A stretch of 64,000 nucleotides of DNA from Nocardia panacis (GTDB taxonomy: Bacteria > Actinomycetota > Actinomycetes > Mycobacteriales > Mycobacteriaceae), in contig NZ_QZFU01000016.1 in the NCBI RefSeq assembly GCF_003598715.1, positions 62,001-126,000 of the forward strand. The letters are read 5' to 3'. The notes under the pieces were generated by a model that worked only from the letters and a program-made list of their open reading frames with translations, ran no database searches and was not told the DNA's origin. Numbering within the stretch: position 1 is the first letter of the stretch; each line of letters starts with the position of its first letter. This document shows positions 43,164-51,443 of the stretch, one piece after another. Position numbers and translations under genes: made by a program.

Positions 43164-43430
43164 TCAGCCCTCCCTGCCGGGCCGCACCCGGCGGCCGTAC
43201 CTGCGCTCGAACTTCTCCACCCGGCCCTGACTGTCCAGTACGCGATGCGCGCCGGTCCAGAACGGATGCGAATCGGATGTCACATCGACCACGATCAGCG
43301 GGTAGGTGTGGCCGTCGGACCACGCCACGCTGCGCTCACCGGTCGCGGTGGACCGGGTCAGGAACCGCTTGCCGGTGCCGGAGTCCTCGAACACCACCGG
43401 GTGGTAGTCGGGGTGGATGCCGGATCTCAC
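43164..43430 (-). CDS. rpmE: ribosomal protein bL31, type B (zinc-free)
   Basis: Protein of 88 residues of the longer type B bL31. Features are [40 protein letters not shown] and [11 protein letters not shown]. The CxxC zinc motif of type A is absent. GTG 43430 is preceded by GGAGAGGCGAA and overlaps the stop of the upstream GTPase gene (GTGA), so translation is coupled. Expected to be made under zinc limitation. Confidence 0.93.
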   Translation of the reverse strand: MRSGIHPDYHPVVFEDSGTGKRFLTRSTATGERSVAWSDGHTYPLIVVDVTSDSHPFWTGAHRVLDSQGRVEKFERRYGRRVRPGREG

Positions 43431-44746
43431 TTCGCCTCTCCTCTCGAGTTGTACTGTTGCGCGGCACTGTCTTCCAGGGTTTCCCCGGAGTCCGCGCACG
43501 GGTCGGCGTGCCATTCGCCGAACGGATCGGGCCAGTGCGCCACCCGTTCGGGCGCGCGCTCTACCAGGCGCAACTCGTCGTCCTCCACCAGCGCCCAGTG
43601 CAGGGCGGTCCGGATATCGGCGGGATCGGCGTCGTGCACCAGGACGACCAGCGAGGTATCGCGGTCGCCGAAGGTGTCGTCCCAGCGCAGCGCGGCCAGT
43701 GCCCGCCGGTCCGGATCCGCCTGCGCCAGTTCGTCGGGTTCCATGGCGGCCAGCCAGCGGCCCGCCCCGCCGACGCGCAAACCGCCACCCGCCGATTCCA
43801 ACCAGAGCACCTCATCGGGCTGGGTGGCCAGCCAGATCCGACCACGCGCGGTGACCACCCCGTCGAACAGCACATCCAGCGCCGAGTGCAGGCGTTCGGG
43901 ATGGAAGGGGCGGCTCGCCGCGAACTCCAGGATCTCGACGCCGAAATCGCTTGTCAGCGGCGGTTGTCCGCGCAACAGCGGGGCGTGGGCATCGAAGACG
44001 CGGCCGCGGCGGGCGCGAGTTGGGATGCGGGCGAGCAGGTCCGAGACATGGTCACCCGCGAGGTGGGCGGGATGGTCGAACCAGGCCACCGGCGCATCCG
44101 GATTCAGTCGGGTCAGCACGGCGGCGAGTCGACCGCGGTCGGTCGGGTCCGCGGCAGGGCCGAAAGCCAGGACGGCATCGGCGAAATCGACCTGTCCGAC
44201 GGCTACCTGAGCGACGGTGCGGTCGTCATCGGCGCGTGCCGCACCGCGTTCGGCCAGGGTGTCCTCGCCGGTGGCGTCGGCGAGCCAACTCTCGGCATCC
44301 AGGCAGGTCAATACCGCCTCGACGCGAATATCGCGCCCGGCGGGTCCGTCGACTCGGCCGAGTACGCCGGTGACCACCACATTCTCGACGGCCCGGCAGA
44401 TGGCCTCCGCCTCGAAGGCCGGATCGAGTTCCAGCACTACCCGGCGCACCGAATCGCGGGTGGCGAGCAGGCACAGCAGCGGCAAGAGATCGATGCGCAG
44501 CGTGCACGAGGCACAGCCGTGGGCCAGTTCCAACACGGTCTCGATCTCCCGGTCGCCCTCGCGCACGGTGCGGCGCACGATGCCCTCCGACAGTGCGCCG
44601 AGATCATGGCGCACCACGACGGTGCCCGGCGTCTGCCCGAGCAGCGCGGCGGTGCGGGCGAGTCCGGCGGCGGCGGGTCCGGAGAACCCGGCGATCAGCA
44701 CCAGGGGCTTGCGCCGGTCGCCCCCGGACGGGATGGGATCAGGCAC
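43427..44746 (-). CDS. mrf: COG0523-type GTPase of the zinc-starvation ribosome locus (MRF-like)
   Basis: Protein of 439 residues related to CobW/COG0523 GTPases. In mycobacteria the same neighbourhood encodes MRF, which recruits the hibernation factor to zinc-depleted ribosomes. The N-terminal domain reads [20 protein letters not shown], a degenerate P-loop lacking the usual GKT, and has the metal-site motif HGCASCTLR in place of the classical CxCC. The C-terminal CobW-like domain has [16 protein letters not shown] and [22 protein letters not shown] 44746, with AAAGGGGTATC before it, is preferred to ATG 44773, which lies inside the regulatory repeat. The missing GKT suggests it may not hydrolyse GTP normally. 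Confidence 0.85.
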   Translation of the reverse strand: MPDPIPSGGDRRKPLVLIAGFSGPAAAGLARTAALLGQTPGTVVVRHDLGALSEGIVRRTVREGDREIETVLELAHGCASCTLRIDLLPLLCLLATRDSVRRVVLELDPAFEAEAICRAVENVVVTGVLGRVDGPAGRDIRVEAVLTCLDAESWLADATGEDTLAERGAARADDDRTVAQVAVGQVDFADAVLAFGPAADPTDRGRLAAVLTRLNPDAPVAWFDHPAHLAGDHVSDLLARIPTRARRGRVFDAHAPLLRGQPPLTSDFGVEILEFAASRPFHPERLHSALDVLFDGVVTARGRIWLATQPDEVLWLESAGGGLRVGGAGRWLAAMEPDELAQADPDRRALAALRWDDTFGDRDTSLVVLVHDADPADIRTALHWALVEDDELRLVERAPERVAHWPDPFGEWHADPCADSGETLEDSAAQQYNSRGEAK

Positions 44747-44754
44747 GATACCCC

Positions 44755-44834
44755 TTTCGACAATGGTTTTCATTTACTGGAGCCACACGCTACAGTGTCG
44801 AACGACCATTGTCGAAAACGACTATCATCTTCGA
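44755..44834. promoter_or_regulatory. Zur-like boxes between divergent zinc-starvation operons
   Basis: TTTCGACAATGG (44755-44766) and CCATTGTCGAAA (44806-44817) are a perfect 12-bp inverted repeat across the divergent promoters. Next to the right arm, TCGAAAACGA-CTA-TCATCTTCGA (44812-44834) is a second imperfect palindrome (8 of 10 positions). The TGAAAA/TTTTCA-type pattern fits actinobacterial Zur sites. Zinc-loaded Zur bound here would silence both operons. Confidence 0.7.
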
Positions 44835-44849
44835 AAGGAGGTCGCCGCC

Positions 44850-45086
44850 ATGTCGGCCCACTGCCAGGTCACCGGACGCAAACCCGGCTTCGGCAAATCC
44901 GTCTCGCATTCACACCGGCGGACCAGCCGCCGCTGGAACCCGAATATCCAGCGCAAGACCTACTACCTGCCCAGCGAGGACCGCCGCGTCACGCTCACCG
45001 TCTCGACCAAGGGCATCAAGACCATCGATCGCGACGGCATCGAAGCCGTCGTGGCGCGGCTGCGCGCCCGCGGCGAAAAGATCTGA
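44850..45086 (+). CDS. rpmB: ribosomal protein bL28, zinc-independent paralogue
   Basis: Protein of 78 residues starting [20 protein letters not shown], with [20 protein letters not shown] and ending in RLRARGEKI. Only one cysteine remains near the start, against the four-cysteine zinc form. AAAGGAGGTCGCCGCC provides a strong ribosome site. First gene of the bL28-bL33-uS14-bS18 operon opposite mrf. Confidence 0.93.
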   Translation: MSAHCQVTGRKPGFGKSVSHSHRRTSRRWNPNIQRKTYYLPSEDRRVTLTVSTKGIKTIDRDGIEAVVARLRARGEKI

Positions 45087-45101
45087 GAGAGGACGGTTCC
45101 C

Positions 45102-45272
45102 ATGGCATCCAAGGCGACCGAGGTGCGGCCGATCATCAAACTCAAGTCGACGGCGGGCACCGGCTACACCTATGTCACCCGCAAGAACCGGCGCAATGAT
45201 CCGGACCGGATGGTGTTGCGCAAGTACGACCCGGTCGTACGCAAGCACGTTGATTTTCGAGAGGAACGCTGA
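45102..45272 (+). CDS. rpmG: ribosomal protein bL33, cysteine-free paralogue
   Basis: Protein of 56 residues: [52 protein letters not shown]. It follows bL28 by 15 bases with GAGAGGACGG as ribosome site. The CxxC pairs of zinc-binding bL33 are absent. Its stop overlaps the ATG of a 13-codon frame (TGATG). Confidence 0.93.
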   Translation: MASKATEVRPIIKLKSTAGTGYTYVTRKNRRNDPDRMVLRKYDPVVRKHVDFREER

Positions 45273-45313
45273 TGGCAGCGGCATCCGAGAGCAGCCTTCG
45301 GGAGGAGCGCTGA
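45272..45313 (+). other. 13-residue frame between rpmG and rpsN
   Basis: ATG 45272 overlaps the bL33 stop and encodes MAASESSLREER before TGA at 45313, directly followed by the uS14 ATG. Its end (GGGAGGAGCGCTGAATGGC) is a near copy of the bL33 end (GAGAGGAACGCTGATGGC). It may be a small duplication of the stop/ribosome-site junction rather than a gene; translation through it would keep ribosomes coupled to rpsN. Confidence 0.4.
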
Positions 45314-45619
45314 ATGGCCAAGAAGTCCAAAATCATTCGCAATGACCAGCGTCGCGAGATCGTGGCCCGCTTCGCCGCCCGCCGCGCCGAACTGAAGGAA
45401 CTCATCGGCAAACCCGCCACCCCGCAGGCACAACGCCTCGCCGCGCAGGCCGAGCTACGCCGCCAGCCCCGCGATGCCAGTCCGGTACGATTGCGCAATC
45501 GGGACGCCGCGGATGGAAGACCGCGCGGACATCTGCGCAAGTTCGGCCTCTCCCGTGTACGTGTGCGCGAGATGGCGCATCGGGGCGAATTGCCCGGTGT
45601 GCGCAAATCGAGCTGGTAG
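45314..45619 (+). CDS. rpsN: ribosomal protein uS14, zinc-independent paralogue
   Basis: Protein of 101 residues, the longer uS14 form without the zinc CxxC motifs. Features are [40 protein letters not shown], then [20 protein letters not shown] and ending [31 protein letters not shown] precedes ATG 45314. Third gene of the operon. Confidence 0.95.
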   Translation: MAKKSKIIRNDQRREIVARFAARRAELKELIGKPATPQAQRLAAQAELRRQPRDASPVRLRNRDAADGRPRGHLRKFGLSRVRVREMAHRGELPGVRKSSW

Positions 45620-45653
45620 GCAACCACTGATCTCCTGAGAAGGAACCCGTCAT

Positions 45654-45908
45654 ATGGCAGTCAAGCGAGCACCGTCGAAGAAGGTTCGCGCTGAGCAGGC
45701 CCGGCGCCCGAAGAAGAACCCGCTCATCGCCGCGGGTGTCGAAACGGTCGACTACAAGGACGTGAACCTGCTGCGCACGTTCATCTCCGACCGAGGCAAG
45801 ATCCGCAGCCGCCGCGTCACCGGGCTCACCCCGCAGCAGCAGCGGCAGGTCGCCGTCGCGGTCAAGAACGCGCGCGAGATGGCCCTGCTGCCGTTCACCA
45901 GCCGCTGA
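45654..45908 (+). CDS. rpsR: ribosomal protein bS18, zinc-independent paralogue
   Basis: Protein of 84 residues: [20 protein letters not shown], then [20 protein letters not shown] and the ending [11 protein letters not shown], all typical of bS18. No cysteine is present. AGAAGGAACCC provides the ribosome site. Last gene of the operon before a strong terminator. Confidence 0.95.
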   Translation: MAVKRAPSKKVRAEQARRPKKNPLIAAGVETVDYKDVNLLRTFISDRGKIRSRRVTGLTPQQQRQVAVAVKNAREMALLPFTSR

Positions 45909-45922
45909 CCCCCAAGCGGAAA

Positions 45923-45958
45923 AGACCCCCGATGGTTCAAACCACCGGGGGTCTTTTT
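45923..45958. terminator. bidirectional terminator after rpsR
   Basis: AAGACCCCCGATGGTT and ACCACCGGGGGTCTT form a long stem with one mismatch, with TTTTT following on the + strand and A residues before it that become a T-run on the minus strand. It can end both the ribosomal operon and the convergent LysM-lectin gene. Confidence 0.85.
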
Positions 45959-45984
45959 CTCTTGGCACCGAAGGGGTTTCGACC

Positions 45985-46551
45985 CTACGGGATGGTCAGC
46001 ACCTGGCCCGGATTGATCAGGTCCGGGTTGTCGATGCCGCTGGCGGCGGCGATCTCCTGGTAGCGGTTGCCGTCGCCGTAGAAGCGCTCGGCGATGGCCC
46101 ACAGGGTGTCGCCCGGCTCTACGGTGTAGGTCTGGGCGGCGGGCGGCGGCGGAACCTCCTCGGCGGCCGGCTCGGCCACCGGCGCGGCCGGGGCGGGCTC
46201 CGGCGCGGGCAGCGGGGTGTCGGTGTTGGTCTCCGAGGCCCACAGCGCGCCACCGTCGGTGCCGTAGAGCACGACATTGCGGTCGGGCTGTACGACCAGA
46301 CGATCGGCCGAGCGGCCGTTGGTCTCGGTGGACCAGGCCGCGCCGTCACCCTTGTAGAGAACGAAGTTGCCGTCCTCCTGCAGCACCGCGCGCTCGACGC
46401 CCTGATTGTGCGTCAGGGTGGACCACACGACATTCCCACCCGGCTCCGACAGCACCAGGTTTCCGTCGGCCTGCAGCGTCAGGGTGTACGCACCGCCGGT
46501 GAGGGACTGCCCGAGTCCCAGCTGTTCTCCTACGCGCAGCGTGTCGCCCAC
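45985..46551 (-). CDS. B-lectin (mannose-binding) plus LysM protein
   Basis: Protein of 188 residues. Residues 1-110 form a bulb-type lectin domain with three mannose-site motifs of the QxDxNxVxY kind: LQADGNLVLSE, LQEDGNFVLYK and VQPDRNVVLYG. After a Pro/Ala linker (PAPEPAPAAPVAEPAAEE) comes a LysM domain (YTVEPGDTLWAIAERFYGDG to LINPGQVLTIP) that would bind peptidoglycan or chitin. GTG 46551 is preferred because GAAAGGAACAAC precedes it and MGDTL is a common start for such lectins. No signal peptide is visible with any start, so export must use another route. Confidence 0.82.
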   Translation of the reverse strand: MGDTLRVGEQLGLGQSLTGGAYTLTLQADGNLVLSEPGGNVVWSTLTHNQGVERAVLQEDGNFVLYKGDGAAWSTETNGRSADRLVVQPDRNVVLYGTDGGALWASETNTDTPLPAPEPAPAAPVAEPAAEEVPPPPAAQTYTVEPGDTLWAIAERFYGDGNRYQEIAAASGIDNPDLINPGQVLTIP

Positions 46552-46799
46552 GTTGTTCCTTTCGAGAGTTACTGTGCAGAGCATCGAATCCGATACCGCC
46601 CGAAGAGCCCTGGCGCGCATCAGGTCCTAAGCTAACGCGAGTGCCGCCGTTGCGGGAGGATTACGCGCAGGGTTCGCGGAAAGTTCACTGTGTGGCGTTC
46701 GCTACTGTGTTCGCTTGGCGCACAGACCGGCCGGTGCCCGTGCGGGTTTGCTGCGGGGTCGGCCGAGCGGTGCGGGCAGGCTGGATTAGGGTGGCCCCC

Positions 46800-47261
46800 A
46801 TGCAACGGATCTCGCCCGCGCGCGCCGCGGCGCTGTTCGCCACCGCACTGCTCGGCCTCGCCGCCGCAGGTTGCTCCGGCTCGGATAGCGGTGCCGCACA
46901 GGGGAATACCGGATCGGCGCGCAGTTCCGCGCCGAGCACCCCGGTCCAGGACACCGGTGCGGGTCTCGGCCGCGACTTCACCGCCGATCCCACAATCGTT
47001 GGCGCGCACGCCATTTCCTTCCCGTCGTGGCGAAAGGTGGCCGAGGACAGGATCGCGGTGAACTTCCAGTCGGGCGCGCCGGAATGCTACGGCGTCGACG
47101 CCTCGGTCACCGAGACCGACAAATCCGTCACCGTGGAACTGCGCTCGGGCACCCGCCCCGCGGCCGTCGGCCGCATGTGCACCATGGTCGCGGTCTTCGG
47201 CACCCTGGAGGTGCCGCTGAAATCCCCGCTCGGACAGCGCCAGGTGCTCAGCGCCGCATAG
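46800..47261 (+). CDS. putative lipoprotein, unknown function
   Basis: Protein of 153 residues with a lipoprotein signal peptide (ISPARAAALFATALLGLAAA followed by the lipobox Cys in AAGCSG), a Ser/Thr-rich spacer and a small domain from about residue 65 (AHAISFPSWRKVAEDRIAVN, with CYG and MCT cysteines likely disulfide-linked). It would be anchored on the outer face of the inner membrane. No family recognised. Convergent with purH across a strong hairpin. Confidence 0.72.
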   Translation: MQRISPARAAALFATALLGLAAAGCSGSDSGAAQGNTGSARSSAPSTPVQDTGAGLGRDFTADPTIVGAHAISFPSWRKVAEDRIAVNFQSGAPECYGVDASVTETDKSVTVELRSGTRPAAVGRMCTMVAVFGTLEVPLKSPLGQRQVLSAA

Positions 47262-47274
47262 GACCGAACGAAAA

Positions 47275-47308
47275 CGAGCCCGGCCCAGTGGTTTCCGGGC
47301 CGGGCTCG
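47275..47308. terminator. terminator between lipoprotein gene and purH
   Basis: CGAGCCCGGCCC and GGGCCGGGCTCG form a perfect 12-bp stem with a 10-base loop in the 60-base convergent gap. It can serve both directions. Confidence 0.8.
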
Positions 47309-47320
47309 CGACGGCGCGAA

Positions 47321-48895
47321 TCAGTGCGCGAAGTGGCGCGAACCGGTGAGGTAGAGGGTCACGCCCGCCTCGCGGCACAGCTCGATGGTGTCCTTGTCGC
47401 GAATGGAACCGCCGGGATGCACAATGGCGCGCACACCCGCGCCGACCAGGATCTGCGGACCGTCGGAGAAGGGGAAGAAGGCGTCCGAGGCCGCGACCGC
47501 ACCCTTGGCCCGCTCACCCGCCCGCTCCACCGCGAGCTTGCACGAGTCGACCCGGTTGACCTGCCCCATACCCACACCGACCGCCGCGCCGTCGTCGGCG
47601 AGCAGGATCGCATTGGATTTGACGGCACGGCAGGCGCGCCAGGCGAATTCGAGATCGCGCAGGGTCGCCGCGTCGGCCGGCTCGCCCGCCGCCAGCGTCC
47701 ACGCCGACGGGTCGTCGCCCGCCGCGTCCAGGATGTCGCGCTCCTGCAGCAGCGCACCACCGCTGACCGGACGCAGCTCGGCGCCCTTGCGCACGGCGGG
47801 ATCGGCGATCAGGACCCGCACATTCTTCTTGCGTCCCAAGACCTCCACCGCGCCATCGGCGTAGCCGGGGGCCACGATGACCTCGGTGAAGATCTCGGCC
47901 ACCTGCTCGGCCATCTCCACCGAGACCTCGCGATTGGCCGCGATGACACCGCCGTAGGCCGAGACCGGATCGGTGGCGTGCGCCTTGCGGTGCGCCTCGG
48001 CGATATCCGCGCCCACCGCGATACCGCACGGATTGGCATGTTTGATCACGGCGACGGCAGGCGCGTCGAAATCATAGGCGGCCCGCCAGGCGGCATCGGC
48101 ATCGGTGTAGTTGTTGTACGACATCTCCTTGCCGTGCAACTGCTTTGCCTGCGCCAGCCCGCGCGCACCGCTACCGGTGTACAGCGCCGCGCCCTGGTGC
48201 GGGTTCTCGCCGTAGCGCAGCACCGATTCGCGCTGCCACGTGGCACCGATCCACTCCGGGAACTGCAGCGGCCCTTCCGATTCCGCGCCCGAAGCGGGCA
48301 CGGCCACATTCGTCATCCAGCTCGCGACCGCGACATCGTAGGTGGCGGTGTGCTGGAAAGCCTTGGCGGCCAAGGCGGTCCGCTCGGCCAGGGTGAAACC
48401 GCCGAGGCGCACCGACTCCAGCACGCTGTCGTAGTCGCCGGTCGAGACGACCACCGCGACCGAGGGGTGGTTCTTGGCCGCCGCCCGCACCATGGACGGC
48501 CCGCCGATATCGATCTGCTCAACGCACTCGTCGACACTGGCACCGCCGGCCACCGTCTCGGTGAACGGGTACAGATTCACCACCACGAGCTCGAACGCCT
48601 CGACGCCGAGTTCGACCAACTGGTCGACGTGCTCCTGCTTGCGCGAATCGGCGAGGATGCCCGCGTGCACCCGCGGATGCAGCGTCTTGACCCGGCCGTC
48701 CAGCGTCTCGGGGAAGCCGGTCAGATCCTCCACCTTCGTCACCGGGATGCCCGCGTCGGCGATCCGGCCCGCGGTGGATCCGGTCGAGACCAACTCGACA
48801 CCGGCGGCGTGCAATCCGCTCGCCAACTCGATCAACCCGGTCTTGTCGTAGACGCTCACCAAAGCCCTGCTGATCGGCCTGCGTTCGCTGGTCAC
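47321..48895 (-). CDS. purH: bifunctional AICAR transformylase / IMP cyclohydrolase
   Basis: Enzyme of 524 residues catalysing the last two steps of IMP synthesis. The N-terminal cyclohydrolase domain has [28 protein letters not shown] and [15 protein letters not shown]. The transformylase domain has [14 protein letters not shown], the catalytic [12 protein letters not shown] near residue 285, and [10 protein letters not shown] with the ending [19 protein letters not shown]. All motifs are intact and the length is normal. GTG 48895 shares GTGA with the purN stop, so purN-purH are coupled. Confidence 0.95.
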   Translation of the reverse strand: MTSERRPISRALVSVYDKTGLIELASGLHAAGVELVSTGSTAGRIADAGIPVTKVEDLTGFPETLDGRVKTLHPRVHAGILADSRKQEHVDQLVELGVEAFELVVVNLYPFTETVAGGASVDECVEQIDIGGPSMVRAAAKNHPSVAVVVSTGDYDSVLESVRLGGFTLAERTALAAKAFQHTATYDVAVASWMTNVAVPASGAESEGPLQFPEWIGATWQRESVLRYGENPHQGAALYTGSGARGLAQAKQLHGKEMSYNNYTDADAAWRAAYDFDAPAVAVIKHANPCGIAVGADIAEAHRKAHATDPVSAYGGVIAANREVSVEMAEQVAEIFTEVIVAPGYADGAVEVLGRKKNVRVLIADPAVRKGAELRPVSGGALLQERDILDAAGDDPSAWTLAAGEPADAATLRDLEFAWRACRAVKSNAILLADDGAAVGVGMGQVNRVDSCKLAVERAGERAKGAVAASDAFFPFSDGPQILVGAGVRAIVHPGGSIRDKDTIELCREAGVTLYLTGSRHFAH

Positions 48896-49506
48896 GGAAA
48901 TACTGCCTTTCGTCCGTCGGAGACAATGCCGCGCGTCGCGACGGCGGCGACAACCTCCGCCAGCAACCGTCGCTCGACAACCTTGATGCGCTCGTGCAGA
49001 CCGGCCTCGTCGTCGTCGGGCCGCACCGACACCGCCTCCTGCGCGAGGATCGGCCCGGTGTCCACACCCGCGTCCACGAGGTGCACGGTCGAACCGGTGA
49101 CCTTCACGCCGTAGGCCAGCGCGTCGCGCACCCCGTGCGCGCCGGGAAACGACGGCAGCAGCGCGGGATGGGTATTCAGAATGCGGCCGCCGAAGCGCTC
49201 CAGGAACGCCGGGCCGAGGATTTTCATGAATCCGGCCGAGACCACCAAATCGGGCGAGTAGGCGGCGACGACGTCCGCGAGCGCGACATCCCATGCGGCG
49301 CGATCGGGAAAGTCGGTGAGCGCCACCCGGAAATGCGGGACGCCCGCCTGTTCGGCGTGTGCGGTGGCCGGGCAATCCCGGTCCACGCCCACCGCCGCGA
49401 TACGGGCCGGGTAGCCGGGCGCGGCCGCGGCGTCGAGCAGGGAGCGCAGCAGGGATCCGGTGCCCGAGGCGAGCACGACGACAGCGGCCGGTACCGAGGC
49501 GGGCAC
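48892..49506 (-). CDS. purN: phosphoribosylglycinamide formyltransferase
   Basis: Enzyme of 204 residues transferring formyl from 10-formyl-THF to GAR in purine synthesis. Features are [20 protein letters not shown] near the N-terminus, the substrate region [20 protein letters not shown], the catalytic block [20 protein letters not shown] and the Asp in [18 protein letters not shown] 49506 is used; the frame extends a little upstream without a better start. A 167-bp palindromic element lies in the gap just upstream. Confidence 0.93.
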   Translation of the reverse strand: MPASVPAAVVVLASGTGSLLRSLLDAAAAPGYPARIAAVGVDRDCPATAHAEQAGVPHFRVALTDFPDRAAWDVALADVVAAYSPDLVVSAGFMKILGPAFLERFGGRILNTHPALLPSFPGAHGVRDALAYGVKVTGSTVHLVDAGVDTGPILAQEAVSVRPDDDEAGLHERIKVVERRLLAEVVAAVATRGIVSDGRKAVFP

Positions 49507-49578
49507 CCTGGTGACATGCGGGGTCGTCAGCGCACTACTCCTGCGTGTAGGTCGAACGGCGGACGAGTACCGCCGCGA

Positions 49579-49745
49579 CTAGGGCCTGTGTCGAAGTCTC
49601 ATTCGGATGCATCCGTGGCTCAGCTCGTCGCCTGGCAAGGCGGAGGAGTTCCCGATACCGGTGTTGTATCGGGGACGACGACAACGCGGCCAGGCGGCGA
49701 GCTGGGCCGCGGAGGCGCCGGATGAGACTTCGACACAGGCCCTAG
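49579..49745. mobile_element. 167-bp near-palindromic element, MITE-like
   Basis: The ends are a perfect 24-bp inverted repeat: the left arm begins CTAGGGCCTGTGTCGAAGTC and the right arm is its exact complement. Pairing continues imperfectly inward (GCTCAGCTCGTCGCCTGGC against GCCAGGCGGCGAGCTGGGC) to a centre CCCGATAC/GTATCGGG at base 49662, the exact middle. It codes for nothing. GGGCCTGT-type ends and the CTAG at both borders resemble IS5-group elements, so a non-autonomous MITE is the best guess. It sits in the gap between the DUF6350 gene and purN, 73 bases before the purN start. Confidence 0.7.
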
Positions 49746-49795
49746 CGTAGTAGGCCCGCCGGGCGCGATCGTTCCCAGCCCGGCACTGCCCGAAT

Positions 49796-51382
49796 TCAGT
49801 GCCGAGCGGCGGGTCCGCTCTCGGGCTGATCGGGCTCGACCACCTCCGCGTCCACAATGTCGGGGGCCTGCTCGGGCGCCGCCCGGGTGCTCAGCGCGGG
49901 CTGGTCCGCCACGACTTCGGCGTCGACCAATTCGGCATCGATGAGTTCGGCATCGATGAGTTCATCGTCGCGTTCGTCCTCGGGATCGGGTCCCTCGTGG
50001 TCGGGATAGTCGTCGTAGCGGTCGTCCGCGTCGTAGTGGTCGTCCGGGTGATAGTCGTCGTAATCGTCGGCGTAGTAATCCAATTCGTCGTCGGGCTCCG
50101 GATCGTAGCGATCGTCGGCCTGCGCGTATCTGTCCGCCAGCGGCGTTACCGGCACCACGAACCAGCGGGCGATCACCAACCCGATATAGCCGGGAACGGC
50201 AAGGCAGACGAAGGTCAGCAGCACGAAGAAGGGCAGGTCCGGACCGACCCGGCCGAAATTGCCGAGTTCGCCCCCTGCCGCTTGCGCGCCCACCGCCAAC
50301 AGCAGCGCCGCCAATGCCGAGGACAGCAGGGTGGCCCACGGGGCGGTGACCCGGTCGTGCGAGGTGCGCGCGCAGTCGAGTCCGCCGAGCGCGCCGACGC
50401 CCACCGGAACCACCAGCAGCACCGCCCACCAGCCCGAAGCCGGTCCTTCGGGCAGGACCGCCATGATCGGCACCGCCGGAATCGGCCCGCCGACAACGGA
50501 GAACAGCCCGATCGAAGCGGTACCGAACTGCGCGGTCGAACCCACCAGCACCCCCACCGCGAGCAGCACCGCATTCGGCAGATAGCCCAGTGCGAGCACG
50601 CTCAGACCGATCGCCCCGGCGGCATTCCCCGCCGACCGGTACATCTCGCCGAGACGCGACCAGTGCGCGAGGAAGGAAAGCACGGTCACGGCCGCCGCAC
50701 CGGCGAGCAGCCGCAGCGCGGTGCGCCCCGCGAAGTGCGCCCCGACCAGCACCCAGTCGGGCAGCAGCGCGGGCGCGGTCCGCTGCCGCAGGACCCGACC
50801 GGCGATACCGACCACTGCCGCGACCAGATGCAGTCCGCCGACCCAGCCGAAGGCGGCCAGTGAATTGGGCGGTTGCAGCGCGACCACGCCGGAAGCGTCC
50901 TCGGCGACGGCAAGACAGACCGCAGTGATCAGCAGCGGTCCGGCCAGGGACGCACCGAGAATCCAGCCCAGATCGCGTCGGGTCGCGCCCGACTCCACCG
51001 CGCGGGCGCATTCGCGGGCCGCCGCCCACAGCAGCAGCCCCGTCGGCAGCAGGGGCAGCAGGCCGAGCGTCGTCTTCCCGATGACCAGCGGAATCTGATG
51101 CGTGGCGAACCAACTCGCCGCGAGCGCGGCCGAGACGCCGCCCATGCCCCCGCCGGAGGTGAGCAGCGCGGCGAGCACCAGGACCGCGAGACCGATGACC
51201 GCGAAAGCCGAGGGACGCGCCGCGACGAGCAGCAGCGCCCGGCCCCGCTCGGGGGTCAGCGACAGAAATCCCGGCTCGTCGGCGTCCTCACGCGGGCGCT
51301 GTCGCGGCGGCGGACGTAGGGGCGCTCTCGCCGCTCGTGCTTCCTCGGTGCGGCGCACGACCGAATTCCTCTGGGAGCTCAT
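49796..51382 (-). CDS. DUF6350-type polytopic membrane protein
   Basis: Protein of 528 residues with about eight to ten membrane segments between residues 50 and 400 (for example PSAFAVIGLAVLVLAALLTS, LLPLLPTGLLLWAAARECAR, LPFFVLLTFVCLAVPGYIGL). The C-terminal 110 residues are strongly acidic and repetitive (DDRYDDYPDHEG, then IDAELIDAELVDAEVV). The position between the 34-kDa-antigen-like gene and purN matches Rv0955, an uncharacterised membrane protein. Function unknown. The start ATG 51382 has no clear ribosome site. Confidence 0.77.
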   Translation of the reverse strand: MSSQRNSVVRRTEEARAARAPLRPPPRQRPREDADEPGFLSLTPERGRALLLVAARPSAFAVIGLAVLVLAALLTSGGGMGGVSAALAASWFATHQIPLVIGKTTLGLLPLLPTGLLLWAAARECARAVESGATRRDLGWILGASLAGPLLITAVCLAVAEDASGVVALQPPNSLAAFGWVGGLHLVAAVVGIAGRVLRQRTAPALLPDWVLVGAHFAGRTALRLLAGAAAVTVLSFLAHWSRLGEMYRSAGNAAGAIGLSVLALGYLPNAVLLAVGVLVGSTAQFGTASIGLFSVVGGPIPAVPIMAVLPEGPASGWWAVLLVVPVGVGALGGLDCARTSHDRVTAPWATLLSSALAALLLAVGAQAAGGELGNFGRVGPDLPFFVLLTFVCLAVPGYIGLVIARWFVVPVTPLADRYAQADDRYDPEPDDELDYYADDYDDYHPDDHYDADDRYDDYPDHEGPDPEDERDDELIDAELIDAELVDAEVVADQPALSTRAAPEQAPDIVDAEVVEPDQPESGPAARH

Positions 51383-51443
51383 GACATTTCAGCGTGGCAG
51401 TTCGCCGGACGCGCCACGGGAGGCGCGCCGCCACCTGATTCGA

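Noticed and set aside
43427..44773. ATG 44773 as start of the MRF-like gene
   Set aside because: It lies inside the Zur-like inverted repeat and has no ribosome site, while GTG 44746 has AAAGGGG in good position.
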